From contig NZ_JAEMNX010000012.1 in NCBI RefSeq assembly GCF_016463975.1, forward strand, positions 62,001 to 126,000: DNA of 64,000 nt, in the 5' to 3' direction. Both the position numbers and the translations under genes were made by a program. The notes beneath the pieces were generated by a model. It worked only from the letters and a program-made list of their open reading frames with translations. It made no database searches and was not told the origin of the DNA. Every line of letters begins with the position of its first letter. Within the stretch, counting starts at the first letter, position 1. This document shows positions 8,364-16,307 of this stretch, piece by piece. The DNA is from Marinomonas transparens. Its GTDB lineage: Bacteria; Pseudomonadota; Gammaproteobacteria; Pseudomonadales; Marinomonadaceae.

Positions 8364-10280
8364 TTATTTTAGGTCAGAAAACTCATTCTCGATGTTTAAA
8401 GAAACAGGCATATCATAGCCAGGCAGACGAATCTCTTGGTCTGTAATGCTTAGCTCTTCTCCACCTAGCACATTAAAACCAAATTTATAAATAGGTTGGC
8501 TTTCGCCTCTAATAGTAGCTTGGTTATACGCTTCTGCGCTGGCCACGACTTGGGCATTTCTTTTTTTGTAGCTGGCCAGTTGTTCTTCGCTATAGCGTTT
8601 GCTGAGCATTTTCATTACTTGGTGCGGAGCAAGTAAAACGGTTGTGGCGTTATTGCCACCAAAGCCTTTCGAGTTTAGTAGGGCCGCATCAAAGTGCTCT
8701 TTTCCATACGCCTCGTGCTTCAGTTGGAATTTCAAACCCTCTTGATACACGTCATCCGCTAGTGCATAGGAGGTAGTGATGCCGGGTAAAATGCCATCTT
8801 TCCAAACGCCTAGGGACAAGTGAAGCTGATCTCCTCCCGCAGTGCCTTGTGAATGTCCTAAAAAGGCTTTCATGGCGACAACGGGAATGTCTGTTGCTCC
8901 GAAGCTAGTGGCTGCTTTACTTAGTACATGCGATTCAGTCACTCGGTTTTGAGGAGTGCTAGTGCCGTGAGCTTGAATAAAGGTGCGTTGCGTTAACCCT
9001 TCTTTACCTATGATATTTTGTAGGTAAGCCATGGCTTTGCTCATTGTTAGGTAGTTACCAATACCTGGAGCTGAAATGGATTTTTTATGGCCATCAGCGT
9101 GGGAAAATACCGCAGGGACAGCGCCAAAAATTTCGGCGCCTAACTCAATGGCCAGTTCATCGTCCATTAATAATGTCCATTGGCTGGATTCGCCGATGGT
9201 AAAGCCACAGTTTTGAGCGAATGGGCGACAGCTTCGAGTATGGTCGGGTTCGTTCTGGTTGTTGATTTGATCAAGGGCCAGTAGCGCCGTATCTTCTGCT
9301 AGGGCTCCCATGGTACGGAAGCCTTCTATGATTTCTGGTGTAATGGGAGCATCACTGCCACCGACCATGGCGACACGGAATTTACCGCACTTTATGCCAT
9401 CAATGGCTTTTTCCAAATTGAAAAAATACGTTGCACAGGCACCAATCGAGGTGCCAACGCTACCAACGCTACCCAGAATGTAAGCGTTCACAAAGTCTGC
9501 AGGCATTTGTGCATAACCTAGTGGCAAATGTTTGGAAGTGGTGCGTTTCCCCATCAAGGCCGATTTCAGCATGCCGCCAAACCCCAAATCATCCATTTGT
9601 CCAATGGAGTTGGCTGCATAGACAGCCATTTGATCAGGCGCGACTTTACTGCGAATCGTTTCCCAATCAATACCACTGCTTTGAATGGCGTCGGAAGCCC
9701 CATAGACAGTCATCTGTAAGCCGCGTGGGTGGTTACGGCTTTGATAAAGCTTAGATGGGTCAAATCCTGTGGGCAGCTGTCCAGCGGCTTTTACGCTAAG
9801 AGGTTTAGTGTCCTTGATGAAGGTCTCTAGGTTGCCATCAACAACCACTTTGCAATGGGTATCGGAAAGTTCGGTGACTTGCCAGTTGGTCGGTCGGTCG
9901 TTAGGTAATGAGCGTGTTTTTATGGTGAAACTAAGCTTTTCCTCAGCATCACTGGCACTTAATACGGAGGACTTATGTAGAGCAACGTGGTCTACGTCAA
10001 AGAGGCTTGGATGGATACGACGAATTAGGGTGCGAGCGAGTAAAGATTCGCCAATGCTGTCAATGAGAGAGGCGGCATCAAGTGCTTCGCCACTGTCTGT
10101 GTGCCACAAACCATTTTTATGTTCGGCAGAATTAGTCAGTGTAGCAAGATCAAGAAGGACATCCTGCTGGGTTGAACTTGGAAGAAGATCTAAGACAATT
10201 CGACGATATGCTTGATGTGAAGATGTACGTCCAGCCGAATTGATTCCGCCAAAGCCAACAATAACAGGTAAACGGGCCAA
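8364..10280 (-). CDS. fabY: Beta-ketoacyl-ACP synthase, FabY type
   Basis: A 638-residue condensing enzyme whose length and N terminus (MARLPVIVGFGGINSAGRTS) match Pseudomonas FabY. FabY starts fatty-acid synthesis by condensing acetyl-CoA with malonyl-ACP, in place of or beside FabH. The thiolase-fold triad is visible: Cys282 in SIGACATYFF, His438 in QAHGTSTPQNR and His476 in AFLGHSQGTAGG. An ~180-residue N-terminal extension separates it from ordinary FabB/FabF (~410 residues). The start appears to be TTG with a GAGG ribosome site about eight bases upstream. It is monocistronic. Confidence 0.85.
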   Translation of the reverse strand: MARLPVIVGFGGINSAGRTSSHQAYRRIVLDLLPSSTQQDVLLDLATLTNSAEHKNGLWHTDSGEALDAASLIDSIGESLLARTLIRRIHPSLFDVDHVALHKSSVLSASDAEEKLSFTIKTRSLPNDRPTNWQVTELSDTHCKVVVDGNLETFIKDTKPLSVKAAGQLPTGFDPSKLYQSRNHPRGLQMTVYGASDAIQSSGIDWETIRSKVAPDQMAVYAANSIGQMDDLGFGGMLKSALMGKRTTSKHLPLGYAQMPADFVNAYILGSVGSVGTSIGACATYFFNLEKAIDGIKCGKFRVAMVGGSDAPITPEIIEGFRTMGALAEDTALLALDQINNQNEPDHTRSCRPFAQNCGFTIGESSQWTLLMDDELAIELGAEIFGAVPAVFSHADGHKKSISAPGIGNYLTMSKAMAYLQNIIGKEGLTQRTFIQAHGTSTPQNRVTESHVLSKAATSFGATDIPVVAMKAFLGHSQGTAGGDQLHLSLGVWKDGILPGITTSYALADDVYQEGLKFQLKHEAYGKEHFDAALLNSKGFGGNNATTVLLAPHQVMKMLSKRYSEEQLASYKKRNAQVVASAEAYNQATIRGESQPIYKFGFNVLGGEELSITDQEIRLPGYDMPVSLNIENEFSDLK

Positions 10281-10332
10281 TTGAATATCCTCGCTTGGTA
10301 GGTGGAAAAAATATTAAGGTATTGTAATCAAG

Positions 10333-10353
10333 GGGGTGGTGCATAGCCACCCC
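10333..10353. other. Hairpin between bax and fabY
   Basis: GGGGTGG (10333-10339) and CCACCCC (10347-10353) form a 7-base-pair GC-rich stem with a 7-base loop. It lies 52 bases upstream of the fabY start and about 100 bases after the bax stop on the same strand. There is no good U-run, so it may be a leader structure rather than a terminator. Confidence 0.4.
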
Positions 10354-10367
10354 AGGAAAAAATAATT

Positions 10368-10383
10368 TCCTATTAGAATAGGA
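10368..10383. promoter_or_regulatory. Palindrome upstream of fabY
   Basis: TCCTATT-AG-AATAGGA is a perfect 7-base inverted repeat with a 2-base centre, 88 bases ahead of the fabY start. Its form suits a dimeric regulator, but no known operator is recognised. Confidence 0.35.
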
Positions 10384-10454
10384 GGTTGCATTATATTTAC
10401 AGATTTAACGTTTATAGTCAGAAAGATTTTGCTCATTACATGGCTATTTATCCG

Positions 10455-11315
10455 TTATTTATTGAATCGCCACAAATTGTTGTATTCAATAAGTCCTTTT
10501 ATTTCATCTACATAAGCTTGTCCGCGCTGCGAATAATGTATTAAGCCACTGGCGAGATCTAAACCAGTAATGTCTTTACCCTCTTTTCTAAGAGTGAGAC
10601 GGGTGGCTCTTAGTTTTTTGTAGGCATTATTGGTATTTAAATTATCAACATAGGCGAACACAGATTCGCGGGCATCGTGGAATTTTCGTACTTCATGGTC
10701 TGCGTCGCTGTCTCTAGACTCTGGTACTAGACCACACCCCTTGCGGAAGCACCATTGACCGAAGAAGTTGTTGCCTTTGAGGGCAAAGCGAGAGGTGCCC
10801 CAAGCAGATTCATTTGCCGATTGAGCAAGCACTAGAGAGGCTGGAATAATATCCAATCGGTTAAGCAGTTCTTGAATGCTGTCTTTGCTGTGTTCTTTGA
10901 CGGCTTTTAATCTGTAGTTTTTTCGTTGTGATGCAAGCCAGTTCTTATCTTTAGATGACATTGAGGCTTCGTTATCTAAGATAGATTGGATGCGTTTACG
11001 ATCATTAAGAATTAAGTTGTTTTTTTCATGGACGAAGGGCACAAGGTAGTTAAAAAAGGTACTTTTGCGTTCTTTTACGTCGGTTATCGCAGCAAAGTCT
11101 GGAGCCTTTTCTTTTATCGGGTGAGATTTAAAGTAATTAACTTCATCGCGGGTTGCTTCCCCTAGCGCTTCCGTTGTACCTACTGAGTCGCCTGTCTCTG
11201 CTTCAGATAGTTGCGGTTGAGGCTTTTTTTCTTGAGGCTTCTTAATTGGTTCGATTTTTAGCCACATGACAAAAATCAGAGCAAAGGATATAAGCCAGAG
11301 TATTTTTCTTTCCAT
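10455..11315 (-). CDS. bax: Bax-type N-acetylglucosaminidase domain protein
   Basis: A 286-residue Bax-like protein. One N-terminal membrane anchor (about residues 5-19) is followed by a basic/Pro linker. The C-terminal GH73 glucosaminidase domain has the family core IPASLVLAQSANESAWGTSR with the likely catalytic Glu169, then KGNNFFGQWCF and the SQRGQAYVDEIKGLI ending. The family cleaves glycan strands of peptidoglycan, so a periplasmic wall-remodelling role is expected. The ATG at 11315 is chosen over an in-frame TTG at 11327 because MERKILWL gives a normal anchor; the ribosome site is weak. A 7-base palindrome lies 54 bases upstream. Confidence 0.82.
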   Translation of the reverse strand: MERKILWLISFALIFVMWLKIEPIKKPQEKKPQPQLSEAETGDSVGTTEALGEATRDEVNYFKSHPIKEKAPDFAAITDVKERKSTFFNYLVPFVHEKNNLILNDRKRIQSILDNEASMSSKDKNWLASQRKNYRLKAVKEHSKDSIQELLNRLDIIPASLVLAQSANESAWGTSRFALKGNNFFGQWCFRKGCGLVPESRDSDADHEVRKFHDARESVFAYVDNLNTNNAYKKLRATRLTLRKEGKDITGLDLASGLIHYSQRGQAYVDEIKGLIEYNNLWRFNK

Positions 11316-11368
11316 AAAAAACCACAAATCTCAAACAAGCGTAAGCGTATCAGGATTTAAAATGTAAC

Positions 11369-11388
11369 AAGTGATCTATGCATCACTT
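11369..11388. promoter_or_regulatory. Palindrome upstream of bax
   Basis: AAGTGAT-CTATGC-ATCACTT is a perfect 7-base inverted repeat with a 6-base spacer in the bax 5' region. It could be an operator or a short leader hairpin; no regulator is identified. Confidence 0.35.
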
Positions 11389-11415
11389 TAAACCCAGCAT
11401 ACAAGTAAACAGAAC

Positions 11416-11451
11416 GCCTATTATCCCTAAAAAAAGGTAACTTTAATAGGC
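11416..11451 (-). terminator. Possible terminator after the glutathionyl-hydroquinone reductase gene
   Basis: An 8-base-pair stem (GCCTATTA 11416-11423 with TAATAGGC 11444-11451) encloses a 20-base loop about 40 bases after the stop codon at 11493. The trailing U-run on the minus strand is poor, so the call is tentative. Confidence 0.4.
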
Positions 11452-11492
11452 TTTCGCATTTGCTTCTTGTGCTTGCCATAGTTTTGATCCTA

Positions 11493-12464
11493 TTAGGCGA
11501 AAAATGAGTTGGGGCCGACAGGCACAATTCTGCTTGGATTTATGGTGTCGTGGCTGTAGTAATAATGTCGTTTGATATGCTGTAAGTTAACGGTATCAGG
11601 GATGTTGGGGGTGTTATATAGGCGTTTTAAATAGCCGATTAAATTTGGGTAATCGACAATGCGTTTAAGATTGCATTTGAAATGTCCAAAATAGACTGCA
11701 TCAAAGCGAATGAGGGTGGTGAATAGCCGCCAATCTGCTTCAGTTTGCTCTTCTCCAAATAAATAAGGGCTGTTTTCAAGCCTGTTTTCTAGAAAGTCTA
11801 ATGTATCGAAGAGGGGAATAAGTGCTTCTTCGTAGGCTTCTTGTGTTGAAGCAAAGCCACATTTATAAACGCCATTGTTGACTGTGTTATAAATTCGATT
11901 ATTAAGAGTGTCAATGGCTTCCACTTTGTCATCTGGGTAAAAATCAAGGTGGTTTCCTGTGATGTCATTAAAGGCTCGATTAAAGATTCTAATAATATCG
12001 GCGGATTCGTTTGACACTATGGTGTGTGTTTCTTTGTCCCAAAGAATCGGAACAGTGACACGCCCTGTGTATCCTTCATCCGCTTTGCTATAAAGCTGGT
12101 GGGCAAAGCTAAATCCATATAAAGGGTCGCCTGCGGCGATGTTTGCATCAGCAAAGGTTTCGTCTGATTTAAATTCCCAACCGTTTGAAAGCATATCAGG
12201 GTGTACACAGCTGATACTAATAAGATTATCTAGTTGTTTAAGCTTAATGAAAATAAGAGCGCGATGTGCCCAAGGGCAGGCTAAGGAAATATACAGGTGA
12301 TAGCGGCCTGCGACAGCAGGGAAGTGAGTCGGTTCGTTAGCTTGATATTGGCTTTGAGGATAGATCCAATTTCTAAATTGTGATTCGCTACGGACAAACT
12401 TACCGTTAGTTGCTTTTGTGTCATACCATTGGTCAACCCATTTACCTTCGATTAATAGCCCCAT
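11493..12464 (-). CDS. yqjG: Glutathionyl-hydroquinone reductase (YqjG/ECM4 family)
   Basis: A 323-residue Xi-class glutathione transferase. The diagnostic active-site segment is SLACPWAHRAL, with nucleophile Cys63 (CPWAHR). The N-terminal thioredoxin-like part runs to about residue 150 and includes the VPILWDKETHTIVSNESADIIRI substrate loop; the helical C-terminal part holds EQTEADWRLFTTLIRFD. These enzymes use glutathione to reduce glutathionyl-hydroquinones in the cytoplasm. Length matches E. coli YqjG (328). It is divergent from a diguanylate cyclase gene, with 92 bases between. Confidence 0.9.
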   Translation of the reverse strand: MGLLIEGKWVDQWYDTKATNGKFVRSESQFRNWIYPQSQYQANEPTHFPAVAGRYHLYISLACPWAHRALIFIKLKQLDNLISISCVHPDMLSNGWEFKSDETFADANIAAGDPLYGFSFAHQLYSKADEGYTGRVTVPILWDKETHTIVSNESADIIRIFNRAFNDITGNHLDFYPDDKVEAIDTLNNRIYNTVNNGVYKCGFASTQEAYEEALIPLFDTLDFLENRLENSPYLFGEEQTEADWRLFTTLIRFDAVYFGHFKCNLKRIVDYPNLIGYLKRLYNTPNIPDTVNLQHIKRHYYYSHDTINPSRIVPVGPNSFFA

Positions 12465-12556
12465 CTTTTTCTCCTACAATAATAATTCTGCTTATTATTA
12501 ATGAAAATGAAGTGTTTTAGGGGCAATATATCGATTGTTTTTAATCGAATGGTTCG

Positions 12557-13723
12557 ATGGGTTTAGTTTTCTTTATGTCTGAGCGTTTAAGTTCCCTGTT
12601 AATTCCCTGTTTAATTTTGCTTGCGAGTGTTTATGCAAGTTCGTATGTTGGCCTTCTATCACCCGTATGGATTGAGCTTCTCCCCCTGTTACCTTTAGTT
12701 TTAGCCTTTGTCGCTGTTTTACTTGCTTGGCACTTTAATAAAGGCCGAGTATTGATTCTTGTTTTGCTCTTGCTCATTCCTAAGTTGTATGGCGTTTCTG
12801 ATCAGGATGCTTCAGTAACGGCGTATTTGGTTGTCTCCTGCTTTTGCATTGCTTTATTAGGGTTTGTACCTGAAAGGGGCTTTTTAAATCGCTTTGCGGT
12901 GAACCGTATTTTATTTGTACTCATGTTGCTGTGTTGGTGTTATTCGATTGAACGTGGTTGGGTGTCTTTTGCGTTTTTAAATCAAGCTTTTTTAAGCACA
13001 GCTATTAGTTGGTCCTCTGTTATGTTGTGGGCTGTGCTATTAGTGAGTGTGGCTGTAACTGCTTTTGCTTGGTGGCTGGGTGGGGATGCCTTTCGAGCAA
13101 GTGGCTTAATAAGTATTGTTAGCCTGATTGTGATGAGTCACTTTTCTATTTCGGCGATGCAATTTGATGCTCTGTTATCGTCTCAGTTTCTGCTATGGCT
13201 GTGGTTTTTGTTAATGGAAAGCCATCGCATGGCCTATTTAGATGATATGACCAAACTGCCTGGCCGACGGGCCCTGAATGAGACATTGGTTGGGCTGCCT
13301 AAGCAGTATGCGATTGCTATGGTCGATGTGGATCATTTTAAAAAATTTAATGACGCTTACGGTCATGATATGGGGGATAAGGTATTAAAAAATGTTGCGT
13401 TGCAACTAAAGCAGTATTCTGGTTTAGGGCGTGCGTTTCGTTATGGTGGAGAAGAGTTCACTATGGTGTTTCGTGGTAAGCATCTTGTCGATGTAGAAGA
13501 TGTTTTGGAGCAAGTTCGGGAAAGCGTTGAGCAGGCTTTTGTTACAGTTTTTGACCCTAAAAAGAAGCAAGAAGTAGAAGTGAATGTTACCGTTAGCCTT
13601 GGCGTGGCTTTTTCTACTTTGGGAGAGTCTCCTGATGAGGTGTTGAAAAGAGCAGATGGTGCGCTTTATCAAGCGAAGAAAGGCGGCCGAAACCGCATAT
13701 CTATTTCATCAAAGCCTAAGTAA
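12557..13723 (+). CDS. Membrane-bound diguanylate cyclase (GGDEF)
   Basis: A 388-residue protein with about six to seven membrane segments in residues 10-220 and a C-terminal GGDEF domain from about 225. The active-site loop is GGEEF (297-301), preceded by the metal/substrate segment VDVDHFKKFND, so c-di-GMP synthesis is likely. The RxxD product-inhibition site normally just before the loop is absent (QYSGLGRAFRYGG). The N terminus is not a known sensory domain. The ATG at 12557 is used; an in-frame ATG at 12575 is a possible alternative, as neither has a clear ribosome site. Confidence 0.85.
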   Translation: MGLVFFMSERLSSLLIPCLILLASVYASSYVGLLSPVWIELLPLLPLVLAFVAVLLAWHFNKGRVLILVLLLLIPKLYGVSDQDASVTAYLVVSCFCIALLGFVPERGFLNRFAVNRILFVLMLLCWCYSIERGWVSFAFLNQAFLSTAISWSSVMLWAVLLVSVAVTAFAWWLGGDAFRASGLISIVSLIVMSHFSISAMQFDALLSSQFLLWLWFLLMESHRMAYLDDMTKLPGRRALNETLVGLPKQYAIAMVDVDHFKKFNDAYGHDMGDKVLKNVALQLKQYSGLGRAFRYGGEEFTMVFRGKHLVDVEDVLEQVRESVEQAFVTVFDPKKKQEVEVNVTVSLGVAFSTLGESPDEVLKRADGALYQAKKGGRNRISISSKPK

Positions 13724-13788
13724 TCTTATTTTTAAAACAATTAGTTGGAAAAATCCTGTACGACTGGTCAATTTTATCCCTCAAACTC

Positions 13789-13816
13789 TTGCACTGAAAA
13801 GAGAGCTGTTTATAAT
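13789..13816 (+). promoter_or_regulatory. Candidate promoter of an intergenic structured RNA
   Basis: A perfect -10 TATAAT (13811-13816) lies 16 bases after TTGCAC (13789-13794), a -35 with only the TTG conserved. Transcription would begin near 13823, in front of a run of stable hairpins that ends in an intrinsic terminator. Confidence 0.5.
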
Positions 13817-13822
13817 CGATGG

Positions 13823-14022
13823 CATATTGATATTTTGCAGTGTCTCGCATTATATAAGTGGTTTTACCTAGTGGTTTAAAGAATATCAGATATAACAAAA
13901 TACAGATTTTGTTATCGATAACCGAGCCAACGTGGTGTAGCAGTTAGCGCTAATAATGAATGCCTATCGTTATTAGCGTCTCTGTTACGAGGGGAAATAG
14001 GGAGCTTCGGCTCCCTTTTTTT
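13823..14022 (+). ncRNA. Candidate structured small RNA or leader, about 200 nt
   Basis: No convincing coding sequence fills the 389 bases between the diguanylate cyclase and TetR genes. The segment instead carries ordered inverted repeats: TGATATT/AATATCA (13828-13834 with 13882-13888), ATAACAAAAT/ATTTTGTTAT (13892-13901 with 13906-13915), CGCTAATAA/TTATTAGCG (13948-13956 with 13970-13978), and a final AGGGAGC-UUCG-GCTCCCT stem with a U-run. A 12-base palindrome GTTATCGATAAC (13911-13922) overlaps the second hairpin, so two folds compete. It could be a free small RNA or a switch-like leader of the TetR gene at 14113. It matches no RNA family I know. Confidence 0.5.
13999..14022 (+). terminator. 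Intrinsic terminator with UUCG tetraloop
   Basis: A perfect 7-base-pair stem AGGGAGC/GCTCCCT is closed by the very stable TTCG tetraloop and followed by seven T residues. It lies 276 bases after the diguanylate cyclase stop and 90 bases before the TetR gene. Confidence 0.9.
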
Positions 14023-14112
14023 ATGCTAAAGACCTTAGTGCAACCCCGTGACAAAGAATGTTATGGTGAGGTTTCTCTTGCCTAGAACAATAAGGTAATA
14101 CTTTTCCCTTTA

Positions 14113-14784
14113 GTGAATGTCTACCCGCGGGGCTTAATTTTGACTGAAGTAAAGCGACCTAAAGATCAGCTTAAAGCACATATTCGAGCGCAGAATCAAA
14201 CTCTGATTTTAGAAACCGCAGAACGTGTGTTTGCTCGTCAAGGTCTAGCAAAAACAACGACGCAGATGATTGCTGATGAAGCTGGCTTGCCTAAAGCCAA
14301 TATTCATTATTACTATCGTTCGAAAAAAGATCTATTGGAAGCTGTGTTAGAGCGTATTCTTCGCCTTTGGCTGGACTCTGTCAGTCAATTTAATTTAGAG
14401 GATGGGCCAAAAATAAATCTGACTCGGTATATCAGTGAAAAGATTGATCAGTCTCGATCAAATGGCAATGCTTCAAAAGTTTTTGCTATGGCACTGATTG
14501 GTGAAGAAAGCTTTGTTTTAGATTATCTTCGAGATTATTTTGTGATCGAGCTAAATCGAGAAAAAGAAACGATTCAAACATGGATTGATAAAGGCCTGAT
14601 GGCGCGAATTTCTACTGAGCATTTATTTATCAGTTTATGGGCGATGACACAAACCTATGCAGATTTTGATGCTCAGGTAAAAGTGGTGTTACAAAAGGAC
14701 CCGTTAGATGCTACTGACTATGAAGAGGCGAAACAGTTTATTACGCGTATGGTATTAGCCGGCTGTGGTGTGGTTGAGGATTAA
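14113..14784 (+). CDS. TetR-family regulator (RutR-like)
   Basis: A 223-residue TetR-type repressor. The helix-turn-helix lies at about residues 31-74 (ILETAERVFARQGLAKTTT, then IADEAGLPKANIHYYYRSKKDLLEAVLE). The C-terminal ligand domain resembles the RutR/YcdC group, including the GEESFVLDYLRDYF segment. The start is uncertain: GTG at 14113 or TTG at 14140, the latter with GGGG six bases upstream. It sits 3 bases ahead of a LysE-type exporter, so the pair probably forms one operon in which the regulator controls export of an amino-acid-like or nucleobase-related compound. The ligand cannot be told. Confidence 0.85.
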   Translation: MNVYPRGLILTEVKRPKDQLKAHIRAQNQTLILETAERVFARQGLAKTTTQMIADEAGLPKANIHYYYRSKKDLLEAVLERILRLWLDSVSQFNLEDGPKINLTRYISEKIDQSRSNGNASKVFAMALIGEESFVLDYLRDYFVIELNREKETIQTWIDKGLMARISTEHLFISLWAMTQTYADFDAQVKVVLQKDPLDATDYEEAKQFITRMVLAGCGVVED

Positions 14785-14787
14785 GTT

Positions 14788-15408
14788 ATGACGTTAGAAA
14801 GCGCGATTACCTTTTTTATTGCTATTTTTATTTTTAGCGTTACGCCAGGGCCTGGAGTGTTCGCCATTATTGCACGCAGCATTTCTACTGGTGCCAAGTC
14901 GAGCATTGCTCTCTGTGTGGGGATGGCATTGAGCGACATCGTTTACTTGGTAATGGCTTGTTATGGATTGGCGGCGATTGCCGCGGCATGGGAAGAGGTA
15001 TTTTTAGTTATTCGCTATGTTGGTGCGGCTTATCTTGTTTATCTTGGTTGGAGAATGTGGACTACGCCCATTGCCGAGGCGATGAATCTAGATGACAAAG
15101 AAGCGACTCAACAAGGTATAGCAAGTTTTGTTCAAGGTTTTATGATTTCTGCTTCTAACCCTAAAGTGATTTTATTCTATATTGCTTTTTTACCGACCTT
15201 CATGGATTTAACTGTGCTGCATGGTTGGGATATCTTGTTGGTTTCGGTGCTTGCCTTTAGTGCTTTGTTATTAGGGTTGACAGTGATTGCGATCAGCGCT
15301 TCTCAAGCGAGACGCTTTATGAAATCTAAAAGTTCAATGAAGAAGTTGAATAAGACTGCAGGTGGCATTATGGCCAGTGCTGGAGCTTATCTTGCTTTGA
15401 AGGGGTAA
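14788..15408 (+). CDS. LysE-family exporter
   Basis: A 206-residue LysE/RhtB-family transporter with about six membrane helices. The diagnostic N-terminal motif is SVTPGPGVFAIIARSISTGAKSS (about residues 17-39), and SASNPKVILFYIAFLP sits in the middle of the protein. The family exports amino acids and derivatives across the inner membrane. It is translated three bases after the TetR gene and ends at a strong hairpin terminator. Confidence 0.9.
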   Translation: MTLESAITFFIAIFIFSVTPGPGVFAIIARSISTGAKSSIALCVGMALSDIVYLVMACYGLAAIAAAWEEVFLVIRYVGAAYLVYLGWRMWTTPIAEAMNLDDKEATQQGIASFVQGFMISASNPKVILFYIAFLPTFMDLTVLHGWDILLVSVLAFSALLLGLTVIAISASQARRFMKSKSSMKKLNKTAGGIMASAGAYLALKG

Positions 15409-15435
15409 GGTTTGTTTTTGAATGTAGGTGATTAG

Positions 15436-15464
15436 GCCCTCTTGATAGATCAAGAGGGCTTTTT
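15436..15464 (+). terminator. Bidirectional terminator between lysE-like gene and upp
   Basis: A perfect 10-base-pair stem (GCCCTCTTGA 15436-15445, TCAAGAGGGC 15450-15459) with a 4-base loop is followed by TTTTT. The reverse strand also gains a modest U-run after the upp stop. Confidence 0.88.
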
Positions 15465-15468
15465 ATAA

Positions 15469-16131
15469 TTAGCGAGTACCGTAAATACGGTCGCCAGCAT
15501 CACCAACGCCCGGACGAATGTAAGCGTGGTCATCCAGTTCACGATCAACAGAACCAATGTACATCGCCACATCAGGATGAGCTTCTTTAAAGGCTTGTAT
15601 GCCTTCAGGAGCGGCAAAAAGACAAATAAAGCGAATATCGGATGCGCCCATTTCTTTCATCTTGTCGATTGCCATAATGGCGGAGTTACCCGTTGCTAGC
15701 ATTGGGTCGACTACAATAATGGTGCGCTCGCTTACTGAGTGAGGCATTTTTAGAAAATATTCAACAGGCTGTTTTGTTTCAGGGTCTCGGTATAAACCAA
15801 CATGACCGACCCGTGCCGAAGGGGACAGTTTCAATACGCCTTCAGCCAGCCCATTTCCAGCTCTCATAATGGTGACAATACAAAGCTTTTTGCCTTTAAG
15901 AACGGGACACATAGCTTTTTCTAGGGGTGTTTCTACTTCGACATTAACGGTTTCTAAGTCACGTGTTGCTTCATATCCGATTAAGGTACCAAGCTCTTCG
16001 ACCAGCATGCGGAATTCACGAGTGGTGGTGTTTTTATCCCGTAAACTGGTGAGCTTATGTTTGACGAAAGGATGCTCTATAACAAATATATCCTTGTAGT
16101 TGCTGAGAACTGCGTCGCGTGTCATTAGCAT
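15469..16131 (-). CDS. upp: Uracil phosphoribosyltransferase
   Basis: A 220-residue UPRTase, which salvages uracil by forming UMP from uracil and PRPP in the cytoplasm. The PRPP loop is [12 protein letters not shown], and the uracil site lies in the C-terminal [17 protein letters not shown] motif; the N-terminal [14 protein letters not shown] segment is typical. It has about a dozen more N-terminal residues than E. coli Upp (208). An AAGGA ribosome site four bases before the ATG supports the start. No uraA-type permease lies beside it. Confidence 0.95.
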   Translation of the reverse strand: MLMTRDAVLSNYKDIFVIEHPFVKHKLTSLRDKNTTTREFRMLVEELGTLIGYEATRDLETVNVEVETPLEKAMCPVLKGKKLCIVTIMRAGNGLAEGVLKLSPSARVGHVGLYRDPETKQPVEYFLKMPHSVSERTIIVVDPMLATGNSAIMAIDKMKEMGASDIRFICLFAAPEGIQAFKEAHPDVAMYIGSVDRELDDHAYIRPGVGDAGDRIYGTR

Positions 16132-16307
16132 TGTTTCCTTATAATAAATGGGGCGGATATTTAGATGATAGCATAACTTCTAATCAGCAAAATAATGTAC
16201 TGTGTCTTTTAGCTCGGTTACTTAAAACTACGAATTTGGGGATTGTTTTTATGGAGATTGGCATTACATAAAGACTCAAATAATGCTGATTCATTGAGAT
16301 TTTTATT

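Noticed and set aside
9431..10215. Long frames opposite fabY
   Set aside because: They lie wholly inside fabY on the other strand and show only its mirrored codon bias.
13930..13990. tRNA-like stretch (GGTGTAGCAGTTAGCGC)
   Set aside because: It resembles a tRNA D-arm, but no acceptor stem, anticodon arm or TTCGA loop can be built around it.
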